Below, one piece after another: positions 8,470 through 17,871 of a DNA stretch of 64,000 nucleotides (within the stretch, counting starts at the first letter, position 1; every line of letters begins with the position of its first letter). The notes under the pieces are model-generated. The model ran no database searches. It was given only the letters and a program-made list of their open reading frames with translations, and was not told the origin of the DNA. Made by a program: the position numbers and the translations under genes. This DNA comes from Gilvimarinus agarilyticus (GTDB lineage Bacteria; Pseudomonadota; Gammaproteobacteria; Pseudomonadales; Cellvibrionaceae): the NCBI RefSeq assembly GCF_000832015.1, contig NZ_JXCJ01000001.1:3738344-3802343 (forward strand), given 5' to 3'.

Positions 8470-10185
8470 CTAAAGCTTTCCGGCCGCGAGCTGTTTAACC
8501 GCGTAATCACACGCACGAGCCGTTAATGCCATAAAGGTTAACGAAGGGTTTTGACAGGCGCTAGAGGCGAAGCTTGCGCCATCGGTTACAAACAGGTTGG
8601 GAATATCATGCGCCTGATTAAACCCATTGAGTACTGACGTATTGGGATCGACGCCCATCCGCGCCGTGCCCACCTCATGAATCGCTAAACCAGGCGGGCG
8701 AGGGTTAACATGGGCTTTAACGTTCTTCAGCCCCGCCGCCTGTAGTATCTCAGCGGCGCTCTCTCCCATGTCAGTTATCATTTTCTTTTCGTTGTCACGG
8801 TGCTCGCAGCTCATTATTAACTGCGGAATGCCCCATTTATCGACATTGGTGTCGTCCAATCGAACGTGGTTTTCATAATGAGGTAGCATTTCACCTTGCC
8901 CGCCCAGATAAAAACTCCAGTCACCGGCCGAACGAATTTTATCCTTCAAGGCTTTACCATACAAACCGCTACCGGCCAACGACTGCCAGCTATCACGCTG
9001 GGCACTACCGGCAAATGCATAACCTCGCACATAGTCCATTTCTTGTTTAGCCACATTGCGAAACCGCGGAATATAAATACCGGTGGGGCGGCGACCTTTA
9101 TAGTAGCTGTCGTGAAAGCCCTCCACTTGCGCGGTAGCGCCAACACCATAAATATGATCCATTAAATAATGCCCCAAGGCACCCGAAGAGTTAGCCAACC
9201 CCGTGGGAAACGCCTCACTTTTAGAGTTAAGCATAATTTGGGTGGTGCCCAAGGTAGATGCGCACAAAAAGACAATTTTGGCGTAATACTCCCGCACCTC
9301 AAGGGTTGCGGAATCGATCACTCGTACACCAGTTACCCGATTTTGCTTATCGTCGTAAATCACACTATGCACGACACTGTCGGTAGCAATTTTTAAATTT
9401 CCAGTGTTCATCGCGGCGGGTAACGTCGAGCTTTGAGTTGAGAAGTACGCCCCAAACGAACAGCCTTTTTGACACTCATTTCGGGCCATACACTGCACCC
9501 TACCCTGAGCCAAATGCTGCGCGGACGGTTTCGATAGGTGTGCACATCGCCCCATGATCATTTTTCGATCTTTATAGTGCTTCTCTATGCGTGCTTTAAC
9601 CGTTTTCTCAACCTGATTAAACTCAAAGGCAGGTAGAAACTCGCTATCGGGTAAAACGGCTAAATTTTCTTTACTACCACTAATACCAACGTGCTTTTCA
9701 ACGTAGCTGTACCAGGCCTCTAGATCTTTATAACGAACGGGCCAGTCGACCCCATGACCGTCTGTGGCGTTAGCGTTAAAATCCATTTCGCTAAGGCGAT
9801 AACTCTGGCGGTGCCACAGCAACGATTTACCACCTAGTGCATTGCCGCGAATCCAATCAAATGGCTTTTCTTGCTTATAGGGATATTCCCGATCATTGCC
9901 AAAAAAATCTTTAGTCGCATCGTTAAAGGCATAGCACTTTTTCTGGATATAAAAATCGGTGTCAATGGTATTGGCATCCAGACGACCACGCTGAGGCATC
10001 TCCCAGGCTTTTACGCCCTCGCCAGTGTAATCTTTACGATGCTCTACGGCTTGGCCACGCTCCACCATCAATGTTTTAAGGCCTTTTTCGGTCAGCTCTT
10101 TAGCGGCCCAGCCACCGGTCACACCGGAGCCAACCACAATGGCATCAAATGGCTCTTTCGCCGCTTTAATATAGGGGTAAGACAT
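8470..10185 (-). CDS. GMC-family FAD oxidoreductase, probable glycoside dehydrogenase
   Basis: A 571-residue glucose-methanol-choline oxidoreductase. The FAD-binding motif VVGSGVTGG lies near residue 16 and MVERG closes the first Rossmann unit. The GNALGGKSLLWHRQSYR segment covers the flavin, and the C-terminal catalytic region has HEVGTARMG with His plus QNPSLTFMALTAR with Asn. The protein has no signal peptide of its own. The gene directly upstream encodes a gluconate 2-dehydrogenase subunit 3 homologue with a possible signal, and such partners escort the flavoprotein through the Tat pathway. The pair resembles bacterial glucoside 3-dehydrogenases. A perfect LacI-type palindrome precedes the operon. 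Confidence 0.88.
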   Translation of the reverse strand: MSYPYIKAAKEPFDAIVVGSGVTGGWAAKELTEKGLKTLMVERGQAVEHRKDYTGEGVKAWEMPQRGRLDANTIDTDFYIQKKCYAFNDATKDFFGNDREYPYKQEKPFDWIRGNALGGKSLLWHRQSYRLSEMDFNANATDGHGVDWPVRYKDLEAWYSYVEKHVGISGSKENLAVLPDSEFLPAFEFNQVEKTVKARIEKHYKDRKMIMGRCAHLSKPSAQHLAQGRVQCMARNECQKGCSFGAYFSTQSSTLPAAMNTGNLKIATDSVVHSVIYDDKQNRVTGVRVIDSATLEVREYYAKIVFLCASTLGTTQIMLNSKSEAFPTGLANSSGALGHYLMDHIYGVGATAQVEGFHDSYYKGRRPTGIYIPRFRNVAKQEMDYVRGYAFAGSAQRDSWQSLAGSGLYGKALKDKIRSAGDWSFYLGGQGEMLPHYENHVRLDDTNVDKWGIPQLIMSCEHRDNEKKMITDMGESAAEILQAAGLKNVKAHVNPRPPGLAIHEVGTARMGVDPNTSVLNGFNQAHDIPNLFVTDGASFASSACQNPSLTFMALTARACDYAVKQLAAGKL

Positions 10186-10206
10186 AGCTACACTCAGCTT
10201 TTATAG

Positions 10207-10821
10207 TTAGACAAACGGCGCTAACGACCAAGACCGACCCACGTCGGAAAACGGCACGTCGCCATCGTATCCGCCGGGAATCGCCAGATAACTCAGCTCT
10301 TGGGTGGCACCTACTTCGCTTGTGTAATAGGCAAACGTCACCAGCGATATAAACTGCCGCCACACCTGCGACTCACCCTCACTAAACGGTGTTGTGCCCT
10401 CATGCAAAAGCGCCGTTAACGTCTGCCGCTGGGCTTCGCTGAGCTCTGAAAAACGCTTGCCAAACTCCGCCTGCGACTGCTGGTCAATAGCATCTAGAAA
10501 CCGCAACAAACTCGTCTGTTGTGCAGCCGACGTACACACCTGAACATGATGATCGAGATAAAGATGAACGCCCGCGCCAGTAGCGCCGGGGGTATCGGTG
10601 GCAGGTATCACAATATCGGCTAAGGCGGCCGCGCACAGCAATTGTGCGGCACTGAACAGCCTAGCGTTACCAGAAGCCGAGACCGCTTTGGGCTCAAACT
10701 CAGCCAGAGCATCCATGGCCTGAGCGCTTAGACTTAAGCCCAGAATACCCGCGAGGCTTTTAAGGGTTTTGCGCTTACCGGTGTCACTCGGCAAGTGGGG
10801 AGCTACATTCACGGTTATCAC
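10207..10821 (-). CDS. Gluconate 2-dehydrogenase subunit 3-like protein
   Basis: A 204-residue small subunit of a membrane-associated GMC dehydrogenase. The conserved core reads AAALADIVIPATDTPGATGAGVHLYLDHH, and the C terminus has ELSYLAIPGGYDGDVPFSDVG, both typical of the family. The N terminus KRKTLKSLAGILGLSL is a degenerate twin-arginine-like signal. The reading frame starts at a GTG (10821) with no strong ribosome site, so the first residues are uncertain. It lies 21 bases before the GMC gene and probably forms a complex with that protein. A LacI-type operator lies 21 bases upstream of the start. Confidence 0.82.
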   Translation of the reverse strand: MITVNVAPHLPSDTGKRKTLKSLAGILGLSLSAQAMDALAEFEPKAVSASGNARLFSAAQLLCAAALADIVIPATDTPGATGAGVHLYLDHHVQVCTSAAQQTSLLRFLDAIDQQSQAEFGKRFSELSEAQRQTLTALLHEGTTPFSEGESQVWRQFISLVTFAYYTSEVGATQELSYLAIPGGYDGDVPFSDVGRSWSLAPFV

Positions 10822-10841
10822 CCATTGTTGTTATTGATCGA

Positions 10842-10855
10842 TGTAATCGATTACA
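10842..10855. promoter_or_regulatory. LacI-type operator, perfect palindrome
   Basis: TGTAATCGATTACA is a perfect 14-base palindrome upstream of the GMC operon. Near-identical sites at 1219 and 16054 precede the two large TonB receptors. Confidence 0.7.
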
Positions 10856-11597
10856 ACACTTACGCTATCTATCCGCAAACGCCTTTAACTTGATTAACAT
10901 TTCTTGGCAGTCAGTCAGCAGGCAATTCTACAGGCGCTTGCGCCTCAAGATCGGCACCAGCTCAAGGCTTGATCGCCATTCTTAGCGGCGCGATTGCCAG
11001 AGCTAGCGAACAGCAGCCTATGCTCAGACTTACCGTGATGGAAACATCGCGCCACACGGAAGCTCTTAATCCGTACTCCACCGACTTTTCACAGTGGTAG
11101 ATTGTACAAAAAATGCCTTAATTCCTTGAGTTTGTTCGGATTTCAGGCGAAATAACCAATAAAAAAAGAGACGTGAGTTCGTGTTGTCTAAACGAAATTA
11201 CGCCTACTACGCTGTTATGTGTAAAGCATGATTGAAGTACTACTTTTGATAATATTATTTTTTGCCTCCGGTCAGTTTGGCTGGGCTATTGTTTGTGGCA
11301 TCAATATAAGCCTCTACATAATCTAACTGGCCCTAATCTAGAAATCGAATTCAGAGAGGAGCCCATAAGCTTTATTGGTGTTACGGCAGTTTATCGAGCA
11401 ATGTGGCGTTTTCTTGTTTATCTAACAGCCAATTCAGTAGTAAAGTTTTATAACTTTGTATTTAACGAAACACATAACCGGGCGTTACTCCCACAAGCTA
11501 CACAAAACTCCCTAATCGAGATAGCAATCCGGCTGCCCGCCACAGCAGCGCTAGCCTAAAGCGCCAATCTCGATGCAGCGCTGGGCAAGCTTACGAC
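10856..11597. other. 742-base stretch without a supported gene
   Basis: Only short open frames without ribosome sites are present; the longest (11293-11559) would need a TTG start and resembles nothing I know. It is AT-rich around 11150-11300. Apart from the operator at its edge I see no structure. Confidence 0.5.
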
Positions 11598-11627
11598 AAA
11601 AAATCCGGCAACGTGAGCCGGATTTTT
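11598..11627 (-). terminator. Terminator after CE2-like esterase
   Basis: AAAATCCGGC and GCCGGATTTT form a perfect stem. Read on the minus strand it ends in a T run, as expected downstream of the esterase gene. The flanking A and T runs make it work in both directions. Confidence 0.75.
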
Positions 11628-11676
11628 AAACGTTTCAATCTCGGTCAACAAGATCACCGAATCAAGCTTCGCTCGT

Positions 11677-12735
11677 CTACCAACCCAATTCACGCTCTAA
11701 TATTTGAACTAATGCTTCGCCTAAACGCTGTTGCGTTACCAGGTTGGGGTGGTAGTCACAGCCGTAGCCATCGTCAGGTTCAATTTTACCCAAATCGAGA
11801 ACCCGAACGTCACCCGAGGCAATGGCGGCAAGGTCGGCTCGCTGAGCGGCACGAGCGTCACCTGAGAGCATGGGGCTTACCATTAAATAAATAGGTCGCT
11901 CGGGGTAGTCGGTTTGTACTTGCGACACGAATTCGCCCATCGCCGCGCGGTAGCCCGGAGCACTACCCAGCCAAAAATCGTTGGTGCCAATGGCAATAAT
12001 AATGGCATCGGGGCGGTAGCGAGTGGTATCCCACTCATTGTCAAAGTCGTCACCCAAGGTTAGCAAGCGGCGCTCGGCAATGGTTGGGGCTTGGGGTGTT
12101 TCTTCTCCGTATGAGCGCCATACACCAATACCCGACCAGGCGATCGTATGAACATCAGCACTAAGCCGCTGCGCCGCAACGCCGGCATAGGCACGTAGTG
12201 GTGAGCTGGTTTCCTGAGAGTAGCTACATGCTTTACTGGCACCCTCGACGCCATAACCCGCGGTAATGGAGTCACCAATCACCAGCAGGCGACGCGATGC
12301 GGGGGCCGGAGGCGCCAGCAGTTGACCATCGGTGACTGGGTCGGAGACTAACGCCGTCACCCCCGAGAAGGACTCGGCTAACCGGGTTAATCGCACTTGA
12401 TGAGGCTTGGCTTCGAGGCCGGAGGTGAGTGTGTAATCGGCCTCACCCGCTTTTACCCACAGCTCGGACTGCTCACCATCGACCTCCACCATAAAACGTA
12501 TATCGGCCGCACTGGCAAGCCGGATGGCAGCACTTGTGCCGTTAAAGTTAAACTGCACCGATGAGCCCGGCCAGGTAAACGCCGCGCGCCCATCCGTGCG
12601 CTGATCAAAGCGGCCCACCAGCGTAACAGACTGCCCCGAAAAACCTTGTTCTGTTTGCAGAGCTTGCACGCTGGACGCTGAGGTACACGCAACCACCGAG
12701 CAAAGCGCCAGCGCGGCTATTATTGTTTTGAACAT
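11677..12735 (-). CDS. CE2-like SGNH carbohydrate esterase lipoprotein
   Basis: A 352-residue lipoprotein esterase, probably removing acetyl groups from xylan or another glycan at the cell surface. The start is at 12735, giving MFKTIIAALALCSVVAC with a lipobox Cys17; the longer open frame upstream has no signal. Residues 25-130 form the N-terminal beta-sandwich seen in family CE2. The SGNH hydrolase domain follows: GDSITAG with Ser156, GTND with Asn252, and D-x-H at Asp327/His329. A decayed copy of the N-terminal domain lies at 781-1040. The gene sits between the GMC operon and a large TonB receptor, fitting a role in preparing oligosaccharides for import. Confidence 0.85.
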   Translation of the reverse strand: MFKTIIAALALCSVVACTSASSVQALQTEQGFSGQSVTLVGRFDQRTDGRAAFTWPGSSVQFNFNGTSAAIRLASAADIRFMVEVDGEQSELWVKAGEADYTLTSGLEAKPHQVRLTRLAESFSGVTALVSDPVTDGQLLAPPAPASRRLLVIGDSITAGYGVEGASKACSYSQETSSPLRAYAGVAAQRLSADVHTIAWSGIGVWRSYGEETPQAPTIAERRLLTLGDDFDNEWDTTRYRPDAIIIAIGTNDFWLGSAPGYRAAMGEFVSQVQTDYPERPIYLMVSPMLSGDARAAQRADLAAIASGDVRVLDLGKIEPDDGYGCDYHPNLVTQQRLGEALVQILERELGW

Positions 12736-12821
12736 GATACAGCCCTTAAAAGTGAGTTGTGGTAGCCATACTATAACGCGTTGCCCAAAACACACCTGTG
12801 GGCAGGTGCTGAGAAGCTGAA

Positions 12822-12856
12822 ACAAAAAAGTGGGAGCCGGTTTCCCGGCTCCCACA
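12822..12856 (-). terminator. Strong terminator after second large receptor
   Basis: GTGGGAGCCGG and CCGGCTCCCAC pair perfectly over 11 bases around a short loop. On the minus strand six T residues follow. Confidence 0.85.
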
Positions 12857-12895
12857 AAGCTATGCGCTTGCTACACAAGTTTTTAGGTCAAAGAT

Positions 12896-15800
12896 TTACA
12901 AACGCGCGCGGATGCCCAAAGCCACACGGCGCTCTTGCACGTTCAAAGAACGGAACTGATCTTCAAACTGCGCATAGTTGCGATAGTCGGTCTCGGTTAA
13001 GTTGGTGCCTTGCAGGTAAACCGCGACATTATCGTTAATGTCATAATTAATAGAGGCATCCAGGTACCCGGCCGGCTCGGACCAATTACCCAAACTGATC
13101 GGCGCCTCGTTGGTATTCAAGCCCACCTGCCCCTGGAAGATATCGCTGCGCCAGTTGTAAGCCACCCGGGTGCTCAACTTTTCACCCTGATACCACAGCA
13201 CGAGGTTGGCTTGGTGCTCAGAGTTTGAGTTAAGCGGAAAGCTGTTGCCCTCCAGGTCGACACTACCCGAATCGTTATCGGAATAGGTGTAGTTCGCCTC
13301 GATACCCGTGTTAGACAAAATACCTGGCAAGAAGCTCAGTGCCTGCTTATAACCCAGCTCAAACCCTTTTAGGTCGGAGGCCGGAACATTCTTGGTTGTC
13401 CAGACGTTGGCAGAGCGGCGAACCACACCGTCCGAGTCCGGGTACTGACGCTGCTCTTGCAGTGCTTGTGCGGCGCTCTCGACTTCGATCAGGAACACGC
13501 CGGCGCCCAGGATACCGCCTTCGCCAAAGTACCACTCCGTCGAAATGTTGTAGTTGTTGGCACGCCACGGGTCGATGTATGGGTTACCTTGATCGTTACC
13601 ACCGCCCGGGCTGGTAACCACTTTGTAGGCTTCGCCGTTCTCGTCCACTTGGTTACCGTCCGGGGTATATACGCGATACTCCTGATACCACAGCGACTCA
13701 CCTTCACCCACGTTCATCAAATCATTGCGCGACATGGTTTCGGCATATCCGAAGCGGACGATTACATCTTCGCGTGGGTAAAAGTTAATATTGGCCGATG
13801 GCAAAACATCGGTAAATGAAGTCTCAGTCGTTTCGGTGCCAAGCACTTTGTACATCACCTGCCAACCTTGCGGTTGGCCGTAGGTGGCCGAATAACCGCC
13901 ACCGTAATAGGTGCCCTCTTCGGGCACCGCGCCCTGGTCGTAAACGCTGTTAACGACTTCGCGACTGGTTTCGACCACACGCACACCAATGTTACCGTCA
14001 AAGGGAACGCCGAAAATGCCATCCATATTTTCAAAATTAAACTGAGCGTAACCTGAGGTTTCTTCTTCCACCACCGAGTATGCACGCGATGGGTCGGCAA
14101 ACTTTTGCGCCCCCGGATAAACAAAGTTCATAAACCCGTTCAAATCATCCAGACTCTCAGGGTCTAGCGCGGCAACACCGTCGCCCCAACCACCGAACGG
14201 ACCAAAGTCATTGTAGGAGATAAGCTGTTCGCGCAGCTCATCATAGGGCGCAATACCCAAATCAGCATTGCCTTTAAAGTCGTTCCAGTCTGGGTATTGC
14301 TGCCAAACAAAATCGCCCGGCAGCTGTTCGTACCATAGATCTTCGGGTACGTTAGGATCTGCCCACGTAGAGTAGTACCCCGTTGGTGTCATATAAATAA
14401 AGCGAGTGTGATCGACATCGCGGCGACCGTAGCGAACGCCAAAGTCCACCGAGGTAAAACCGGCAAAGTCAAATTCGTACGAAGCATCGGCACGCACGGC
14501 ATCAAGTGTCGCTTCATCGTCAGTGCCATCGGCAAACGCCTGAAATAAGTTGAGACGATCGGTGCTAGAGAGGTCATCCTCAAACTGGAAGGTAGGGTAA
14601 TCCTCTCGGTAATCAACGGTTACCCAGAAAGGGTCAACCGGATCATCCTGACCATCGCCATCCTCATCGATCCAATACCACTCGGGTGTGCCCTGCTGGA
14701 AGGTTGCATTCGCGTAGTTCTTTTCGGCCTCAGCATGGATATAGCGAACCGAGCCCGTGAATGGCCCACCGTTATCGTAACTAAGCTCTAGGTTAGTATT
14801 GATGGAGTCAGTGTGATTTTGCCGGCTTTGCGTGGTCGCCTGAAAATCGGGCGCTTCAACAACCGCAACTTGTAAGGAGTTAATCACACGCTCGGGGGTA
14901 TCGCCTTCGGCAGGCACCACCGTCTCGAATTGGCTTTGCGTACCGGGGCGCAAAACATCGTAATTGTCACTGTTGCTTCCGTTAAACTGCGTGCGCACAC
15001 CGCGATCATACTGATCCATTTTTGTGTAAAACACATCAGCCGTCAGCTGTACAGCGTCGGTAATATCAAACTGCAATGAACCGGCAAAACCCTCTCGCTC
15101 CCGCTCCATAACAAATGCGCTAACACCATAACCACCGGGCACTAAGTAGCGATCGTTTAAATCGCCATTGCCATTCAGATCCAACGGATCGCCGCCGGCA
15201 TTTACAAAGCCCAGACGGGCATCCTCCCAAATCTGGTAGTTGGCCGCATTAGAGTTGGACTTAAAAGCGCCCAACGTAAAACCAAAGCGGTCGCCGTTAT
15301 AACCCACAAAAGCGTTGGTATTGTAATTGTCGTCTTCGGTAATGGAGCCTTGTGAGACTTCGGCGCTGCCAACGGCCGTCCAGCCCTGCTCTAGGTTGCG
15401 CGGGCGACGCGTTTTTAAATCGATCACGCCTGAAATACCACCAGCCGAAAGCGCTGCGCTTTGTGATTTATACACATCCACACCCGAGATCATTGATGCG
15501 GGAATATCACCGTAATTGGCGCCAACATCGGTAATCGACCAAGGGCTTAAAAACTGCTCGCCATTTAGAGTGGTGAGCACCTGCGGCATACCACGCACAT
15601 TCAGGCTCGTGCCTTCCCCGGCCGTGCGCTGAATTTGCACGCCGGTTACACGCTGTAGCGAATCCGCGATGGTTACGTCGGGCAGCTTACCGATGTCTTC
15701 AGCAACGATGGAGTCGACAATCACTTTGGAGTCGCGCTTTACGTCAACCGCCGCCTCTTGAGAGCTGCGGATACCGCGGACAACGACTTCTTCGAGGAGT

Positions 15801-15910
15801 AATTGATCATCGGACGTTTCTTGGGCATGGACCACACCGGCAGTTGCCGTCAGGGAAAGTGCCGTAATCCAGGTGGACAAAACTCGCTGATTAGGGAGTG
15901 TTTTTCTCAT
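12896..15910 (-). CDS. Large TonB-dependent receptor, carbohydrate type (second copy)
   Basis: A 1004-residue outer-membrane receptor and distant paralogue of the one at 1316. A signal peptide ends at VVHAQ, then comes TonB box LEEVVVRGIR, and the plug again has DIGKLPDVTIADSLQRVTGVQI and NVRGMPQVLTTLNGEQ. The barrel ends in LGIRARL. It starts at the ATG at 15910 behind AGAGG. The shared plug signature and shared operator indicate that both receptors take up related glycans; the adjacent CE2-like esterase suggests acetylated ones. The long interval 15911-16435 upstream holds the promoter and operator. Confidence 0.93.
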   Translation of the reverse strand: MRKTLPNQRVLSTWITALSLTATAGVVHAQETSDDQLLLEEVVVRGIRSSQEAAVDVKRDSKVIVDSIVAEDIGKLPDVTIADSLQRVTGVQIQRTAGEGTSLNVRGMPQVLTTLNGEQFLSPWSITDVGANYGDIPASMISGVDVYKSQSAALSAGGISGVIDLKTRRPRNLEQGWTAVGSAEVSQGSITEDDNYNTNAFVGYNGDRFGFTLGAFKSNSNAANYQIWEDARLGFVNAGGDPLDLNGNGDLNDRYLVPGGYGVSAFVMEREREGFAGSLQFDITDAVQLTADVFYTKMDQYDRGVRTQFNGSNSDNYDVLRPGTQSQFETVVPAEGDTPERVINSLQVAVVEAPDFQATTQSRQNHTDSINTNLELSYDNGGPFTGSVRYIHAEAEKNYANATFQQGTPEWYWIDEDGDGQDDPVDPFWVTVDYREDYPTFQFEDDLSSTDRLNLFQAFADGTDDEATLDAVRADASYEFDFAGFTSVDFGVRYGRRDVDHTRFIYMTPTGYYSTWADPNVPEDLWYEQLPGDFVWQQYPDWNDFKGNADLGIAPYDELREQLISYNDFGPFGGWGDGVAALDPESLDDLNGFMNFVYPGAQKFADPSRAYSVVEEETSGYAQFNFENMDGIFGVPFDGNIGVRVVETSREVVNSVYDQGAVPEEGTYYGGGYSATYGQPQGWQVMYKVLGTETTETSFTDVLPSANINFYPREDVIVRFGYAETMSRNDLMNVGEGESLWYQEYRVYTPDGNQVDENGEAYKVVTSPGGGNDQGNPYIDPWRANNYNISTEWYFGEGGILGAGVFLIEVESAAQALQEQRQYPDSDGVVRRSANVWTTKNVPASDLKGFELGYKQALSFLPGILSNTGIEANYTYSDNDSGSVDLEGNSFPLNSNSEHQANLVLWYQGEKLSTRVAYNWRSDIFQGQVGLNTNEAPISLGNWSEPAGYLDASINYDINDNVAVYLQGTNLTETDYRNYAQFEDQFRSLNVQERRVALGIRARL

Positions 15911-16435
15911 GACTTGCCTCTTTTATATTTTATTGGCTTTTGCTCGCAAGGCCGGCTGAGGAGCAACCAGAGCCGGGAGGGCAAACGGGCATACCAGATT
16001 GTTATCTTTTTATATGACAATTGCCTTTATCGTCACGACATTCTCCACAAATATGTAACCGATTACAACAAAAAATTACGTAGCCTTACGAAAAAACAGT
16101 CAATCTTTAAGCTCGCAAGAGCACCTGAGCATCTTTTAAAGGCCAGAAATGACACCAAAAAAATAATAATTTTGCTTTATTTTCAATGAGATAAAAGAAA
16201 TTTACGGTGAGAACGGTAAACCAGGTTAGCTCTATGGGTAAATTCAACTGCGCAACAGCTGCTCTGTATGAGTGACGAATAGACCGTATCAATGAGAGAA
16301 CGAGAAGCATCAACGACACCAAGAATGTAATCGGCGCTCACAGCCGGCGTAAAGGCGAATTAATGGTTGGCAGCGAATAAGGACGTTATTACAGCGTGAT
16401 TTACGATGTATCCATAGGCAAATAGCCGATGCAGA
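15911..16435. other. 525-base upstream region of the second receptor
   Basis: Holds the LacI-type operator at 16054-16067 and a weak inverted repeat (ATTGTTAT / ATGACAAT, 15998-16021). The small open frames here have no ribosome sites or family resemblance. The rest is AT-rich and unexplained. Confidence 0.55.
16054..16067. promoter_or_regulatory. LacI-type operator before second receptor
   Basis: TGTAACCGATTACA differs from the perfect palindrome at 10842 by one base. It lies 144 bases upstream of the receptor start. Confidence 0.65.
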
Positions 16436-17866
16436 CTAATCCTTCGACGCTCCTATTTCATACACCCCATGTAAGGTTCGGCTGAGCCCTGGCCCGCGCA
16501 ATTTGCTAACCGAGAATATAAAGCTGGAGGGGCCGCTGGCGCTCATCGCAGCTTCGGTGCCGCGCACCGTAACCCCCGCTAAATCCAGCTCGCTATTGTC
16601 GGCAAGGATTCCGTAAGCTCCGATAAGCTGACCATTGGTCATGGTAATCTGGGATTGGTTTACCTGTAGCGCAACCTTGTGCGACAACACATTCACATTG
16701 CGCAACTCTACCTCGGAGCGGTCAATGTAAATCGATTGCGCCTGAACATTTTCGAGCACGGCACCGTCGCAATTGTGCAACTCTATCTCACTAAAAACCC
16801 CGCTAAAATACTGATTTTTTTGCTCGTGGCACACTAACTGACCCTGTGATAGCGACAGAGGCTTTGATTGCTCAGGCACCCTAGTGCTTGCAAGAAACTC
16901 TAACAATAGTGGGTTAAAGGTGTCCCGGTGCGCCATGGGGACATGCCCGGTTTGACTTAGCACCACTCGCTCGGCGTGGCGTAACTGCCCCTCTAGCAGC
17001 ACCCCCGTCCGCGGTGGTGCCACAGGGTCCTGATCACCCCATACAATCAGTGTCGGGGTGCTTATTTGACCGAGCGCCAGAGTAAAATCTTCACCCATTA
17101 AGGCGAGCGCCGCATTGGCATTGGGCTGGTCACCCAATAGCACCGACCAGGCCGTATCGCTGGCGCGCAGTAGCTTTATCGGATCAGGCAGGCGCTCGGC
17201 GAAGCTTAACAACTGCTTGCCCCAGTCACGCAGCTGCTCGCCCGCTATGTCTTTAAACGACTGTGGTATCTGGTCGGTAAGGGGGAGTGCACCACTGCTT
17301 ACCGGTAACGCGCTGGAGTGGGCTAAAAACGCCGAGCGCTGTAACACGCCTGCGACACTCACCACCACTAAGCGATCCAGCGTATCGGGAAAACTGGCCG
17401 CATAACGCAACGCAACCGCGCCACCGAGAGAATGCCCCACCAAAAACACTCGCTGCTGCCCTGTCTGGCTAATAAGCCACTGCAACAGTCGAGCGTATTG
17501 GCTAGGCGAATAACGCCCCTCGGGCTTTTGCGACAACCCAAAGCCCGGTAAATCCATCGCCAGTACATGATAGTGCTGGGCCAGTGCCGGAATAACACCG
17601 CGCCAGTCGCGGTAACCGTTTTGCCCTAAGCCATGTACGAGAATAACCGTGTCTTTGTGTTGCACACCGGCTTCAACCAAATATATGCGGCTATTAAAGA
17701 TCGGCTCGTGCACATAACCCGCATTAGCTATCGCGGTTAAACTCGGGATTACCGGGGGCGTCTGCACACTGGTATCACTGAGCTTTTCGAGCACACGAGC
17801 CTGTGCCAGGTTGCTCAGCCCCGACAGCAACACAAACGCCCAGATTAATAATGTAGCGCAATGCAT
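16436..17866 (-). CDS. Exported alpha/beta hydrolase with beta-helix-like tail
   Basis: A 476-residue secreted or periplasmic hydrolase. After a signal peptide (ending NLAQA) comes an alpha/beta-hydrolase domain, about residues 50-330: oxyanion segment VILVHGLGQNG, nucleophile GHSLGG (Ser146), acid in WGDQDP (Asp278 or 280) and QTGHVP (His308). From about residue 350 the chain changes to short repeated strands (IELHNCDGAVLENVQAQS, YIDRSEVELRNVNVLSHK and similar), which resembles a right-handed parallel beta-helix. That pairing is unusual. The substrate is unknown; an ester or lactone is likely. It starts five bases after the antiporter gene ends, so the two are co-transcribed. Confidence 0.8.
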   Translation of the reverse strand: MHCATLLIWAFVLLSGLSNLAQARVLEKLSDTSVQTPPVIPSLTAIANAGYVHEPIFNSRIYLVEAGVQHKDTVILVHGLGQNGYRDWRGVIPALAQHYHVLAMDLPGFGLSQKPEGRYSPSQYARLLQWLISQTGQQRVFLVGHSLGGAVALRYAASFPDTLDRLVVVSVAGVLQRSAFLAHSSALPVSSGALPLTDQIPQSFKDIAGEQLRDWGKQLLSFAERLPDPIKLLRASDTAWSVLLGDQPNANAALALMGEDFTLALGQISTPTLIVWGDQDPVAPPRTGVLLEGQLRHAERVVLSQTGHVPMAHRDTFNPLLLEFLASTRVPEQSKPLSLSQGQLVCHEQKNQYFSGVFSEIELHNCDGAVLENVQAQSIYIDRSEVELRNVNVLSHKVALQVNQSQITMTNGQLIGAYGILADNSELDLAGVTVRGTEAAMSASGPSSFIFSVSKLRGPGLSRTLHGVYEIGASKD

Positions 17867-17871
17867 AATGC

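Noticed and set aside
11293-11559. Possible 88-residue gene
   Set aside because: It needs a TTG start, has no ribosome site and matches no family I know.
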